Below are positions 44,210 through 53,109 of a stretch of 64,000 bases of DNA, in pieces (the first letter of the stretch is position 1; every line of letters begins with the position of its first letter). A program made the translations under genes and the position numbers. The DNA is from JAUVXJ01 sp034411995. Its GTDB lineage: Bacteria > Chloroflexota > Anaerolineae > UBA7937 > B3-Chlor. Where the stretch lies: the NCBI GenBank assembly GCA_034411995.1, contig DAOUME010000004.1:1-64000 (forward strand), written 5' to 3'. The notes beneath the pieces are model-generated. The model worked only from the letters and a program-made list of their open reading frames with translations. It made no database searches and was not told where the DNA came from.

Positions 44210-45556
44210 TTGACCGAGAAGAAGAAGACGCAGCTTGAACGAGTGAAGATGAAGCTCCAGGATGCGAGCGCGCGCATCCGGAATTTCGATGAGGTCGCTT
44301 TGGGCTACAGTAAGGAGGAGGCGATCGCCGAAGCCCAGAGGTGTCTGGCTTGCAAGAAAAACCCTTGCAACGAGGCCTGCCCTCTTCATTGCTGCCCTGC
44401 GGAGTACGCGGACTTGATCTCAGAGGGTGATTTCGACGGGGCACTGGCTCAGATCCTGGAGTACAACCCGCTGGCCGCGACTTGCGGCCGCGTCTGCGTG
44501 CATTTCTGCGAGGACAAGTGTGCGCTGGGCAAGAAGGGGACGGCGCTGGCCATCGCTGCTCTCAAGAGGGCGGCTGCTGACTACGGCCAGGCCGCCGTCA
44601 AACCTGGGGTTCCTACGGGCAGGAGGGTCGCCGTCATCGGCTCAGGTCCTGCGGGGTTGACAGTGGCCTGGGAATGCGCCAAGGCTGGCCACGCGGTGAC
44701 CATCCTCGAGGCGCTCGCGCTTCCCGGGGGGATGCTCTGGGCCGGCATTCCTTCCTACAGGTTGCCCCGAGAGGCGATCGAACAGGACGTGCAGAGGATA
44801 CTGGACCTGGGTGTAGAGCTCGTCCTGAATTCTCCCGTCACCTCAGAGGAGCAGGTCCTGGCTCTGCTCGAGAAGTACGATGCGGTGTTCATCGGCATCG
44901 GGGCCCACGAGCCTCGATGGATGGGCATCGAGGGAGAGGACCTGGAGGGTGTGGTCCATGCTGTAGACTTCCTTCGCGACGTGAACTCCGGCAAGGACGT
45001 CACAGTGGGCAAGAAGGTGGCGGTCATCGGCGGTGGCAGCGTGGCTATCGACGCCGTTCGGACCGCCCGCCGCTTGGGTGCGGATTCCTTCATCGTCTAT
45101 CGTCGTGCCAGGGAGCAGATGCCGGCCCACGAGGCAGAAATCGAGGAGACGGAGGAGGAAGGTATCGTCTTCCACTTCCTCACCAACCCCACCCGGGTGT
45201 TGGGCAAAGATGGCAAGATGACCGGGCTCGAGTGTCTGCGGATGGAGCTGGGCGAACCGGACGAGAGCGGTCGACGCCGTCCGGTGCCCATCGAGGGCTC
45301 CGAGTTCGTGATCGAGGCCGACATGATGATCCAGGCCATCAGCCAGCAGCCCGACATCTCCTGGCTCTCTGAAGCCTCGAAGTTCAAGACGACGCGGTGG
45401 CAGACCTTTGAGGTCGATCCGGACACCAACCAGACTTCGGTCCCAGGGGTGTTCGCCGCTGGGGATGACGTATCGGGACCGGCAACCATCGTCGAAGCGG
45501 TAGCCGACGGCCGGAAGGCTGCCCGCGGCATCCTTGACTATCTGGCTGGAGCCTAG
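44210..45556 (+). CDS. GltD-like FAD/NADPH oxidoreductase (glutamate synthase small subunit family)
   Basis: This 448-residue enzyme has N-terminal cysteine motifs for two 4Fe-4S clusters (CLACKKNPCNEACPLHC; CGRVCVHFCEDKC), an FAD motif (VAVIGSGPAGLTVAWECAKAGH), a NADPH motif (VAVIGGGSVAIDAVRTARRLGA) and a final GVFAAGDDVSGPATIVEAVADGRKAA (read as FAAGDDVSGPATIVEA). Start is TTG 44210 with GTGAGGAGGT upstream. The family includes GltD, NfnB and other NADPH-linked subunits; no large partner is next to it, so it could work alone. Confidence 0.87.
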   Translation: MTEKKKTQLERVKMKLQDASARIRNFDEVALGYSKEEAIAEAQRCLACKKNPCNEACPLHCCPAEYADLISEGDFDGALAQILEYNPLAATCGRVCVHFCEDKCALGKKGTALAIAALKRAAADYGQAAVKPGVPTGRRVAVIGSGPAGLTVAWECAKAGHAVTILEALALPGGMLWAGIPSYRLPREAIEQDVQRILDLGVELVLNSPVTSEEQVLALLEKYDAVFIGIGAHEPRWMGIEGEDLEGVVHAVDFLRDVNSGKDVTVGKKVAVIGGGSVAIDAVRTARRLGADSFIVYRRAREQMPAHEAEIEETEEEGIVFHFLTNPTRVLGKDGKMTGLECLRMELGEPDESGRRRPVPIEGSEFVIEADMMIQAISQQPDISWLSEASKFKTTRWQTFEVDPDTNQTSVPGVFAAGDDVSGPATIVEAVADGRKAARGILDYLAGA

Positions 45557-45583
45557 CGCGCCTGGCAAGATTGGATTCACGGT

Positions 45584-45616
45584 GGGAGGGATAGGGCCCG
45601 TCTTCCTATCCCTCCC
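45584..45616 (+). terminator. Hairpin terminator after the GltD-like gene
   Basis: Perfect 12-bp stem GGGAGGGATAGG/CCTATCCCTCCC with a 9-base loop. The following T run is short (TTGTG). It is 28 bases past the stop and immediately ahead of the hydrolase gene. Confidence 0.6.
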
Positions 45617-45618
45617 TT

Positions 45619-46773
45619 GTGCGTAGGGAGATGACACGCTACCTGGAGAAGATGAGGGGGAAGGGGATCGCGGGCCTTGCGGCCCGGGGAGTGGTGCTGC
45701 TGGCCATCCTGGTGATCGCGGGCGCGATACCCAAGCCGATCATCACCATGGGACCACCACACACGGTGGAGACCGTGAATCCGAAGATGGGGGTCCATAC
45801 CCGCCTGACTGACGAGGTGGAGGAGTGGAAGGTCCAGCGGACGCTCCAGCTCGTGCGGGAGATGGGAGCACCCTGGATAGTCGAATACTTCCCCTGGGGC
45901 TACATCGAACCGGCCAAGGGTCAGTTCGACTGGCAACACGCCGACATGGTGGTCGATCACGCCATCAATCAGGGCCTCACGGTGATCGCCAGGCTAGATT
46001 TCGTGCCGGAGTGGGCACGCCCCAAGGACACCACCTTCCGCTACCTGGACGAGGAGCACTACCCGGACTACGGTGACTTCGTATACGCCTTCGTCGAGCA
46101 CTTCGAGGGACGCGTTGACTACGTCATCATCTGGAACGAGCCAAACCTCAGTTTCGAGTGGGGCTATCGCCCTGTCGATCCGGAGGCGTATACCGAGCTG
46201 CTGAAGGTGGCCTACCTGCGCGCCAAGGAAGCCAATCCCCATTGCCAGGTGCTGAACGGAGGGCTGGCGCCTACCGTCGCGCGAGAAGGCAACGAATGGG
46301 GCCTCAGCGATCTCCTCTTCCTACAAAGGATGTACGATGCCGGTGCCAGGGACTATTTCGATATCCTGGCCATCCACGCGTACGGCTATGTCTATCCTCC
46401 TGACGACCCCCCGGCGGAGAACAAGATCAATTTCCAGCGGGCAGAACTGGTCCACGAAGTGATGGTGCAAAACGGCGATGGGGACAAGAAGATCATCATC
46501 AGCGAAGGGGGATGGAACGACCACCCCCGGTGGACCAAGGCGGTGCGCCCCTACCAGCGGATACTCTACACCATCCAGGCCTACGAACTGGCCAAGGAGT
46601 GGGACTGGTGCGAGGCGTTCGTCGTCTGGTCCTTTCGGACTCCAGCCCCGGAGAAGAACTTCCGCGACTACTATACTCTGGTGACGCCAGCATTCATCCT
46701 CAAGCCGATCTACCTGGAGATTCAGAACTACGCCCGGGGAGCCACCGAGTGGCTCGAGGGGCCGAAAGAGTAG
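45619..46773 (+). CDS. Membrane-anchored clan-A glycoside hydrolase
   Basis: This 384-residue protein begins with a hydrophobic helix (about 23-42, signal anchor) and then a TIM-barrel. The acid/base is Glu 174 in IWNEPN and the nucleophile Glu 296 in IISEGGW, the two-glutamate arrangement of clan A retaining hydrolases. It resembles the GH39/cellulase-type group; the sugar is not known. GTG 45619 is the first start of the frame, ATG 45631 an alternative, and neither has a clear ribosome site. It is followed after 12 bases by a solute-binding protein. Confidence 0.8.
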   Translation: MRREMTRYLEKMRGKGIAGLAARGVVLLAILVIAGAIPKPIITMGPPHTVETVNPKMGVHTRLTDEVEEWKVQRTLQLVREMGAPWIVEYFPWGYIEPAKGQFDWQHADMVVDHAINQGLTVIARLDFVPEWARPKDTTFRYLDEEHYPDYGDFVYAFVEHFEGRVDYVIIWNEPNLSFEWGYRPVDPEAYTELLKVAYLRAKEANPHCQVLNGGLAPTVAREGNEWGLSDLLFLQRMYDAGARDYFDILAIHAYGYVYPPDDPPAENKINFQRAELVHEVMVQNGDGDKKIIISEGGWNDHPRWTKAVRPYQRILYTIQAYELAKEWDWCEAFVVWSFRTPAPEKNFRDYYTLVTPAFILKPIYLEIQNYARGATEWLEGPKE

Positions 46774-46785
46774 TGTGCACGCTCC

Positions 46786-47592
46786 ATGGATGATGAGAGA
46801 AGGCGGAAACGTTGGGGCCTGGCGCTGATCATAATGCTGGGCGTGCTGACCATCGCCTCTGGATTGTGGGTGCTGCTGGCTCCCGGCGAGCCAGCCGTGG
46901 ACAAGACGTGGGAGCGCATCCAGCAGGAAGGTGTAATGCGCGTCGCGGTCGATGCCAGCTATCCGCCCTTCGAATTCATCGACGAAGGGGGCAACCTGGT
47001 AGGCTACGATATCGATCTGGCCCACGAGCTGGCCGATAGGTTCGGCGTGGATACCGAGTTCGTGATCATCTCCTTCGATGGGCTCTACGACGCGCTACGA
47101 GTGGAGAGGGTAGACCTGATCCTCTCGGCGCTGCCTTTCGACTCGAGACTGACGGAGGACGTGACCTATTCTCATCCCTATTTCAATGCGGGACAGGTGC
47201 TGGTCGTCCGGGAGGATGAGACGGCCATCTCCGACGTCGGGGATTTGCAGGGGCGTCGCGTGGGTGTGGAGTGGGGCTCCATGGGAGACGTGGAAGCGAG
47301 AGAGCTTCTCAAAAGAATGGAGTTCGAGCTCTACCAGTATCCCACTCCAGACGAAGCTCTGAGCAAACTGGCGGAGGCGGAGATCGATGCTGTGATCGCG
47401 GACGCCGTGTCGGTGTATCAGTTCCATCGCGAACAGGGAGGCGTCAGGATCGCAGGGCCGCCCGTGACCGACGAACCCTACGTCATCGCCACGTTGCTGA
47501 ACAGCTTCATCTTGCAGGAGCGACTGAACGAGGCGATCCTCGACCTCAGCGCTAACGGTTTCCTGGATCAGCTACGAGTCCAGTGGTTCTGA
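46786..47592 (+). CDS. Family 3 ABC-type solute-binding protein, membrane-anchored
   Basis: This 268-residue protein has an N-terminal hydrophobic anchor (about 9-29) without a lipobox and a periplasmic-binding fold: MRVAVDASYPPFEFIDEGGNLVGYDIDLA is the polar amino acid binder signature (DASYPPFEF). The ligand is probably an amino acid but is not fixed. No ABC permease or ATPase is next to it. Its stop lies 21 bases inside the end of the convergent asparaginase gene. Confidence 0.82.
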   Translation: MDDERRRKRWGLALIIMLGVLTIASGLWVLLAPGEPAVDKTWERIQQEGVMRVAVDASYPPFEFIDEGGNLVGYDIDLAHELADRFGVDTEFVIISFDGLYDALRVERVDLILSALPFDSRLTEDVTYSHPYFNAGQVLVVREDETAISDVGDLQGRRVGVEWGSMGDVEARELLKRMEFELYQYPTPDEALSKLAEAEIDAVIADAVSVYQFHREQGGVRIAGPPVTDEPYVIATLLNSFILQERLNEAILDLSANGFLDQLRVQWF

Positions 47593-48561
47593 CGGCACGC
47601 CTGAGTACAGAGCCTGGATGTACGGCCTCGGTACCCCTGAGCCCAGGGCCACCATGAGCATGATGCGCGCCTTCTGCCCGTTGAGCCCCTCGGCGAAGAT
47701 GGCTCCGGCCTCGGTCAGGTCTTTGTAGGCCCCGGCGTAGCCATACCCATCGTAGACGCGGCCGGTGGGACAGCGCGAAGCCACGACCACGGCCATGCCT
47801 GACTGAACGGCCTCCCGGATGGTTGGCATCCACCAGGGCGGCACCCGTCCCCCACCCAGCGCCTCGATGACCACGCCCGCCGCCTTCTCTTTCATCAAGT
47901 GCCTGAGAAAGGCGTCGTCCATGCCCACTGCGAGCTTGATCAAATGGACGTCGGCCTCTAGCCTGGAACAGGGGATGTGCTGACGAACGACGTACTGGTC
48001 CACCACCACCCTGTCCCCCTCCACCCTCCCCAGGGGGCCGTGGCCGAGGGACCTGAAGGTGTCCACGCTCTGGGTGTGGGTCTTGGTCACGTGACGGGCG
48101 GAGTGGATCTCCTCGTTCATCACCACCAGGGCTCCCAGAGATCTCGCCGCTTGGCTGGCCGCAACGCGAATCGCGGCCGAGAGGTTCACCATGCCCTCGT
48201 ACCCTTCTTCAGATGCCGTGCGCATGGCACCGGTCAGGGCTATGGACTTGTCGGTGTCCACCGTCAGGTCGAGGAGATACGCGGTCTCCTCCATGGTGTC
48301 AGTCCCGTGCGTGACCACCACGCCTTGCACCCCGTCATCTTCGACGATGGCGGCCACGCGCGTTCGGAGGCCCCAGATGGTGTCCACGGTGAAGTGGGCG
48401 CTGGGCAGGTTACAGTACTCTTCCCACTCCAGCGCCGCGACATCGCCGGGCAATCGGTGCAGGAAGTCTTCGCCTTTGAGCGCAGGCACAGCGCCCCCCG
48501 CGGCCTCATCGTGTTTCATGGCGATCGTGCCACCCGTGGTCAAGACGTGTACCAGACCCAT
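47572..48561 (-). CDS. L-asparaginase
   Basis: This 329-residue type I/II asparaginase hydrolyses asparagine to aspartate and ammonia. The first threonine is in TTGGTIAMKH and the second in VTHGTDTMEETAYLLDL, both classical active-site motifs. It lacks a signal peptide, so it is probably cytoplasmic. It is downstream of smc on the same strand and convergent with the solute-binding protein gene, which could deliver its substrate. Confidence 0.9.
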   Translation of the reverse strand: MGLVHVLTTGGTIAMKHDEAAGGAVPALKGEDFLHRLPGDVAALEWEEYCNLPSAHFTVDTIWGLRTRVAAIVEDDGVQGVVVTHGTDTMEETAYLLDLTVDTDKSIALTGAMRTASEEGYEGMVNLSAAIRVAASQAARSLGALVVMNEEIHSARHVTKTHTQSVDTFRSLGHGPLGRVEGDRVVVDQYVVRQHIPCSRLEADVHLIKLAVGMDDAFLRHLMKEKAAGVVIEALGGGRVPPWWMPTIREAVQSGMAVVVASRCPTGRVYDGYGYAGAYKDLTEAGAIFAEGLNGQKARIMLMVALGSGVPRPYIQALYSGVPSEPLDS

Positions 48562-48619
48562 CAGTCTTCCTCTACAAGATCAAATCAACCACTGTGCGAC
48601 GACGAGATTCTTCACGGGC

Positions 48620-51600
48620 TCAACTGGCCGCATGCTGGGCCGCTCTCTTCTCTGCTTCGTCCAGGCGCAGCGAAAGGACTCGGGATGCCCCGTCCGGGCT
48701 CATGGTGATTCCGTATATGGAGTGTGCGTTCTCCAGCGTCGAGCGGTTGTGGGTGATGATTACCAGTTGAGTCCTTGCGCTGAGCTCCCTGAGCGAGTCA
48801 CCGACCCGCCCCACGTTCACTTCGTCGAGCCGGGAGTCGACCTCGTCCAGGAAACAGAAGGGCGTCGCGCACGCTCTGAGAACGGCGAAAGTCAACGCCA
48901 CGCCCGTAAGCGCCCGTTCTCCGCCGGAAAGCATAGCGATGCTGCGCGCTCGTCTTCCAGGTGGCTGGGCCAGGATCTCCACCCCGCTCTGCAATGGGTC
49001 ATCAGGGTCGGTGAGGTGGATACTCGCCTGGCCACCGTTGAACAGGCGCGTGAAGAAGCCCTCGAATTCCACCGAGATCGACTCGAAGGTCTCCACGAAC
49101 TTATCCTTCATGACCCGGTCCAGCTCGGCCACCACCTTGCGGAGTGAGCGAGCGGCCTCCTCCAAATCCTGAATCTGGCCCACCAGGAAGGTGTGTCTTT
49201 CGACCACCTGCTCGTACTCCTCCATCGCTTCCAGATCGACCGGTCCCAACTGGCGCAGCCGCTGGCGCAGATGCTTGATCTCGGCTTCCAGTCCCTTGGG
49301 CACCTCTGTGATCACCGGCAGCGAACGCAGCCGCGCATCTATGTCCAGCGTCAACTGTTTGGGCAGTTCCGTGGACATGGCCACGGTCTCCAGGTCGGCC
49401 TCTATACGTTCTTGCAGGTTGCGTAGTTCGTCCTCGCAGCGCTGTCGCTTGAGGATCGCTCTGTTGTGGGCAGCTTCGAAATCCTGGAGCTTGCTGCGGC
49501 CTGTGCCCTCGGCTTCCTCGAGTTCCGCCTGCTGCTTCTCCAGGGCCGTCAATCGTTCCTCACCTTCGGCGATGCGCGATGACAGGCCGTCTGCCTGGGC
49601 CGCCAGTCCCTCGACCTGCGCTGCCAGCGAGGTGACGCTCGTCTCCAGCTCGTCCGCCTCGGCACCCAGTTCGGCACCTCGCAGTTCCTTTTCCTCCAGT
49701 TGGGCTTCGATCTGTTCCAGCCCCGTACGGTGCCCGCTGAGGGCGGTTTCCTGGCTCTCCCTGCTCCGTTGGAGCACAGCGATGGCGGTCCTCAGGCCAG
49801 CCAGCCTCTCTTGCAGCGGGCTAACGTCCAGCGACCCCAGTTGCTCCTGCAGCGAAGCCACAGCCGCGCTGGTCTCCCGCTCTCTCTCCCGCGAGGTCTC
49901 TATCTCTCTGCCAAGGGACCGCTCCTTGTCCTGGAGTGTCTCGACCTCTTGCAGCAGCCTGCTCGCCGTTACCTTATGCCACTCCAGTTCCTGGGCTGCT
50001 CGTTCCTGCTTCAGGCGCCAGGAGGAGATTTCTTCCTTCTTCGCGCTCCTGCCTTTGTCGAGCTCCGTGTGCCTCTCCCCGAGAGAGGCAAGCTGGTTCT
50101 CCAGCTCGCGGTGCCGGAGCTCCTCCTGGTCCAGTTCGCCTTGCAGAGCCCGTTCGTCGTTGCGGAGTGCCGTTATCTGCTGGGGCAGCTCCCGGCGCTC
50201 GCGCTCGTGGGCCAGCAGCACGCTGCCGGAGGCCTCAGACCCTCCTGCCAGCGCACCGGTCGTCGAAACCAGTTCTCCGCTGAGAGTCACGCATCGCAGG
50301 TCGGTGTGGTCAGCCCTGACCTGACGCGCGGTTTCCAGATCTTCGACCACCACGGTGCTCCCCAACAGCGCGTCTGGCACCGATTCCAACCCCTCCCGCA
50401 CGCCCACCAGGTCAGCGGCCAGGCCCAAGACACCGGGCCCGGCGGGCCTTTTCTCGGGACGGGCCGAACTCAGCGAGTCCAGGGGCAGGAAGGTGGCCCG
50501 GCCGGCGTTGCTCTGGGCGAGCACGCTGATGGCAGCCCGCGCGTCCTCCCACCGTTCGATGACGATGGCCTGGAGGAGATGGCCAAGGGCGGCGCCGATC
50601 GCCGGCTCGAGCTCGGCTGGCACCTGGATCAGCTCCCCCACGGTAGCGACGATGCCCTTCAGGCCCTTTCTTTGACTGAGAACTGTGCGCACGGCCTGTG
50701 AATAGTCCGCCAGTTCAGTCCGCGCGTTGGTCAGAACCTCGTTGCGTACCTGCAACCTGTTCGTTTCCTGGCGCAGAGTGGAGAGGCGCGTCCGGAGCTG
50801 CTCCCGTTGGTCGGCTGAGCTTTGTGCCTCCCGCTGCTTCTGCTGCGCCTGGTTCTCCAGCTTCTCCCGCTGGGCAGCGAGTTCGCTCAGCTCGGATTCG
50901 AGCGCAGCGATGCGCTCCGTAACTCCAGCGAGCTGGGCTGCTATCTCCTCACCAGCCTCGGCGTGCTCCTCACGTTCTCGATCGATGTCTCGCCTTCGGT
51001 CTCTGAATTGGTTCAGGCGGTTCCGCAGGTCGGCCAGACCCGTGGCCAGCTCGAAAGCGGTCTCCTGATCGGCAGCCACCTGCCTTGCGAGCTCCTGTCG
51101 CCGGGCCTCGAGCTCCTTTAGCTCACCCTGGGCCGCCTGCCACTCCGCGTCGCGCTGACTGTGCGCTTCGCCGAGATGCTCTAGCTCCGATTCCAGCTCT
51201 GCTATGCGTTGCCGGCGTGCATCCCGGCTGGCGTTCAGGGGTGAGAGCTCTTGCTGGATCTCATGCCTGCGCTGGCGAGTCAGTCGCTGCCGCTCCTCCT
51301 TCACCGCCAACTCTGTCTGCAACCCTTCCAGACGGCGGTGAAGCTCTCCGCTCTCGCTGTGCCAGTCACCCAGTTGACCGCGCAGCTCGGCACGGAGTTT
51401 CCTCACCTCGTCGATCTGGCGCGAGATCTCCTCTCGGCGCCGGTTGTGCTCCGAGAGGGTCTCCTCCCGGCTCTGCGCGTCCTCCTGGGCGGCCTGTAGA
51501 GCGTCCTGAGCCCGCCGCCAGCGGTAGCCGTACCAGGTCTCCAGCAAGCTCTCCAGCCTCTTCGATGACTCCTGGTACTCCCGGGCACGCTCGGCCTGCT

Positions 51601-52219
51601 TGCTGAGTCGCTGGAGCCGCGGGGCGATCTCGCTGACGATGTCGTTGACCCGGAGGATGTTGTTCCCGGTATCTTCCAGCTTTCTCAGAGCCTGGTCACG
51701 TTTGGCCTGGTGTATGGCGATACCGGCGGCTTCCTCGAAGATGAGGCGGCGCTCTTCTGGCCTCATGCCCAGGCTCGCGTCCACCGCGCCCTGTCCGATG
51801 ATGGTATAAGTGTTGCTGCTCACCCCGCCCTTGGCCAACAGCTCGACGATGTCCCTTCTGCGCGCCCAGCTTCCGTTGAGCAGGTACTGGTTCTCACCGG
51901 ACCGGTAGGTGCGTCGCTGGATCGTCACTTCGGTGTAGTCGACGGGCAACCAGCCTGTGGAGTTGTCCAGCGTCAGTGAGACCTCGGCCATCCCCACTCG
52001 AGAGCGTCCCTGGCCACCAGCGAAGATCATGTCGTCACTGCGCTTGGCTCGCAGAGTACGATACCGCTGCTCGCCCATCACCCAGCGGATGGCGTCAGCG
52101 ATGTTGCTCTTGCCACTGCCATTGGGACCGATGATGGCTGTGATGCCAGCATCGAACTCGAACTTGGTCTTGGTGGCGAAAGTCTTGTAGCCTTGTAGTT
52201 CCAGACGTTTCAGATACAT
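48620..52219 (-). CDS. smc: Chromosome segregation ATPase SMC
   Basis: This 1199-residue protein condenses and segregates the chromosome. It has the N-terminal head with Walker A GPNGSGKSN, two long coiled coils with a hinge (about 500-660), and the C-terminal head with LSGGERAL and the Walker B FCFLDEVDSRLDEVNV. ATG 52219 begins YLKRLELQGYKTFA as in the family; the frame is open to 52273. Its own promoter with palindromic elements lies at 52307-52404. rnc is upstream as in many genomes, but ftsY does not follow. Confidence 0.95.
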   Translation of the reverse strand: MYLKRLELQGYKTFATKTKFEFDAGITAIIGPNGSGKSNIADAIRWVMGEQRYRTLRAKRSDDMIFAGGQGRSRVGMAEVSLTLDNSTGWLPVDYTEVTIQRRTYRSGENQYLLNGSWARRRDIVELLAKGGVSSNTYTIIGQGAVDASLGMRPEERRLIFEEAAGIAIHQAKRDQALRKLEDTGNNILRVNDIVSEIAPRLQRLSKQAERAREYQESSKRLESLLETWYGYRWRRAQDALQAAQEDAQSREETLSEHNRRREEISRQIDEVRKLRAELRGQLGDWHSESGELHRRLEGLQTELAVKEERQRLTRQRRHEIQQELSPLNASRDARRQRIAELESELEHLGEAHSQRDAEWQAAQGELKELEARRQELARQVAADQETAFELATGLADLRNRLNQFRDRRRDIDREREEHAEAGEEIAAQLAGVTERIAALESELSELAAQREKLENQAQQKQREAQSSADQREQLRTRLSTLRQETNRLQVRNEVLTNARTELADYSQAVRTVLSQRKGLKGIVATVGELIQVPAELEPAIGAALGHLLQAIVIERWEDARAAISVLAQSNAGRATFLPLDSLSSARPEKRPAGPGVLGLAADLVGVREGLESVPDALLGSTVVVEDLETARQVRADHTDLRCVTLSGELVSTTGALAGGSEASGSVLLAHERERRELPQQITALRNDERALQGELDQEELRHRELENQLASLGERHTELDKGRSAKKEEISSWRLKQERAAQELEWHKVTASRLLQEVETLQDKERSLGREIETSRERERETSAAVASLQEQLGSLDVSPLQERLAGLRTAIAVLQRSRESQETALSGHRTGLEQIEAQLEEKELRGAELGAEADELETSVTSLAAQVEGLAAQADGLSSRIAEGEERLTALEKQQAELEEAEGTGRSKLQDFEAAHNRAILKRQRCEDELRNLQERIEADLETVAMSTELPKQLTLDIDARLRSLPVITEVPKGLEAEIKHLRQRLRQLGPVDLEAMEEYEQVVERHTFLVGQIQDLEEAARSLRKVVAELDRVMKDKFVETFESISVEFEGFFTRLFNGGQASIHLTDPDDPLQSGVEILAQPPGRRARSIAMLSGGERALTGVALTFAVLRACATPFCFLDEVDSRLDEVNVGRVGDSLRELSARTQLVIITHNRSTLENAHSIYGITMSPDGASRVLSLRLDEAEKRAAQHAAS

Positions 52220-52306
52220 GGTTTTCCAGACAGAATGGGCCAACGGACACCGGCTCCGTCGGCCACAATTCAAGCGCCCAGTACTCCATGCCTCGTCGTC
52301 GACCAG

Positions 52307-52387
52307 CCACTAGATATGGCTTCCCGGCCACCCGTAGTACTATATCTAGTGGTGACGCAGCACTGCGCTGGGCACAGTATACAGTGT
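52307..52387. promoter_or_regulatory. Array of three palindromes resembling NrdR boxes in the smc leader and promoter
   Basis: Three 12-base cores resemble the NrdR box consensus CwAtATaTwGtg: CTAGATATGGCT (52310-52321, weak), CTATATCTAGTG (52340-52351, 11 of 12) and CAGTATACAGTG (52375-52386, covering the smc -10). The first two are 30 bp apart, near three helical turns. They also form an 11-bp inverted repeat, CCACTAGATAT and ATATCTAGTGG (52307-52317 and 52342-52352). Confidence 0.5.
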
Positions 52388-52404
52388 TTGTGGCGTGCTG
52401 TCAA
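52376..52404 (-). promoter_or_regulatory. Promoter for smc
   Basis: Minus strand TTGACA (52404-52399), 17-bp spacer, TATACT (52381-52376). It begins in the last codon of rnc and has a leader of about 150 bases. Confidence 0.75.
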
Positions 52405-53102
52405 ACCTGGTCTTTGCCTATCACCTCCAGAGCCTCCTGGGCCGCGTCCTGCTCGGCAGCCTGCTTGCTCCGCCCCTGGCCGTGTCCATAGACCTCCTCG
52501 CCGACCAGTACCTCGACGGTGAACTCCTTGGCGTGATCGGGACCACGCTCCTTCACCGTCCGATACCTGGGTGTGACGCCCAGTTCGCGCTGTGTCCACT
52601 CCTGCAACCGGCTCTTGTGGTCTCTCTCCAGGCCCGCCTCGGCGATGCGATGGGCTTCCAGCCCCACCAGGTCGATGACGAACTCCCTCGTCGGCGGCAG
52701 GCCCCGGTCCAGATAGATGGCGGCGACAAGGGCCTCGAGGGCGTCGGCCAGAAGCCCCTCCCTCGTTCGTCCTCCCCGGTCATCCTCTCCGTGAGAGAGG
52801 TAGACGTAGCTCCCCAAATCCACGCTGCGCGCGAACTGGGCCAGGGCGCTGGCTTTGATCAAGGCCGCGCGGAGGCTGGTCAGACTTCCCTCGTCCATCT
52901 CGGGGTACTGCTGGTACAGGTATTCGCCCACGATGAAGTCGAGTAAGGCGTCGCCCAGGAACTCCAGGCGCTCGTTGGAAGGCAAGTCGCAGTCAGGGTT
53001 CTCGTTGAGGAAGGAGCGATGGACCAGGGCCTGCCTCAGTAGCATCTCGTCGGTGAACTTCATGCCGATAGCCTCCTGGAGGCCATCTATCTCTCTGAAC
53101 AT
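52401..53102 (-). CDS. rnc: Ribonuclease III
   Basis: This 233-residue endonuclease cuts double-stranded RNA in rRNA maturation. The RNase III signature NERLEFLGDALLDFIVGEYL (read as ERLEFLGDALLDFI) and the second acidic motif DALEALVAAIYLDRG lie in the N-terminal part, and the C-terminal dsRBD ends with GHGQGRSKQAAEQDAAQEAL. It follows lpdA by 7 bases and precedes smc. Confidence 0.94.
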   Translation of the reverse strand: MFREIDGLQEAIGMKFTDEMLLRQALVHRSFLNENPDCDLPSNERLEFLGDALLDFIVGEYLYQQYPEMDEGSLTSLRAALIKASALAQFARSVDLGSYVYLSHGEDDRGGRTREGLLADALEALVAAIYLDRGLPPTREFVIDLVGLEAHRIAEAGLERDHKSRLQEWTQRELGVTPRYRTVKERGPDHAKEFTVEVLVGEEVYGHGQGRSKQAAEQDAAQEALEVIGKDQV

Positions 53103-53109
53103 GGCTGCC

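Noticed and set aside
49191..50324. Plus-strand open frame of 377 codons rich in Ser/Arg
   Set aside because: It lies wholly inside smc on the other strand; its composition mirrors the coiled-coil codons of smc.
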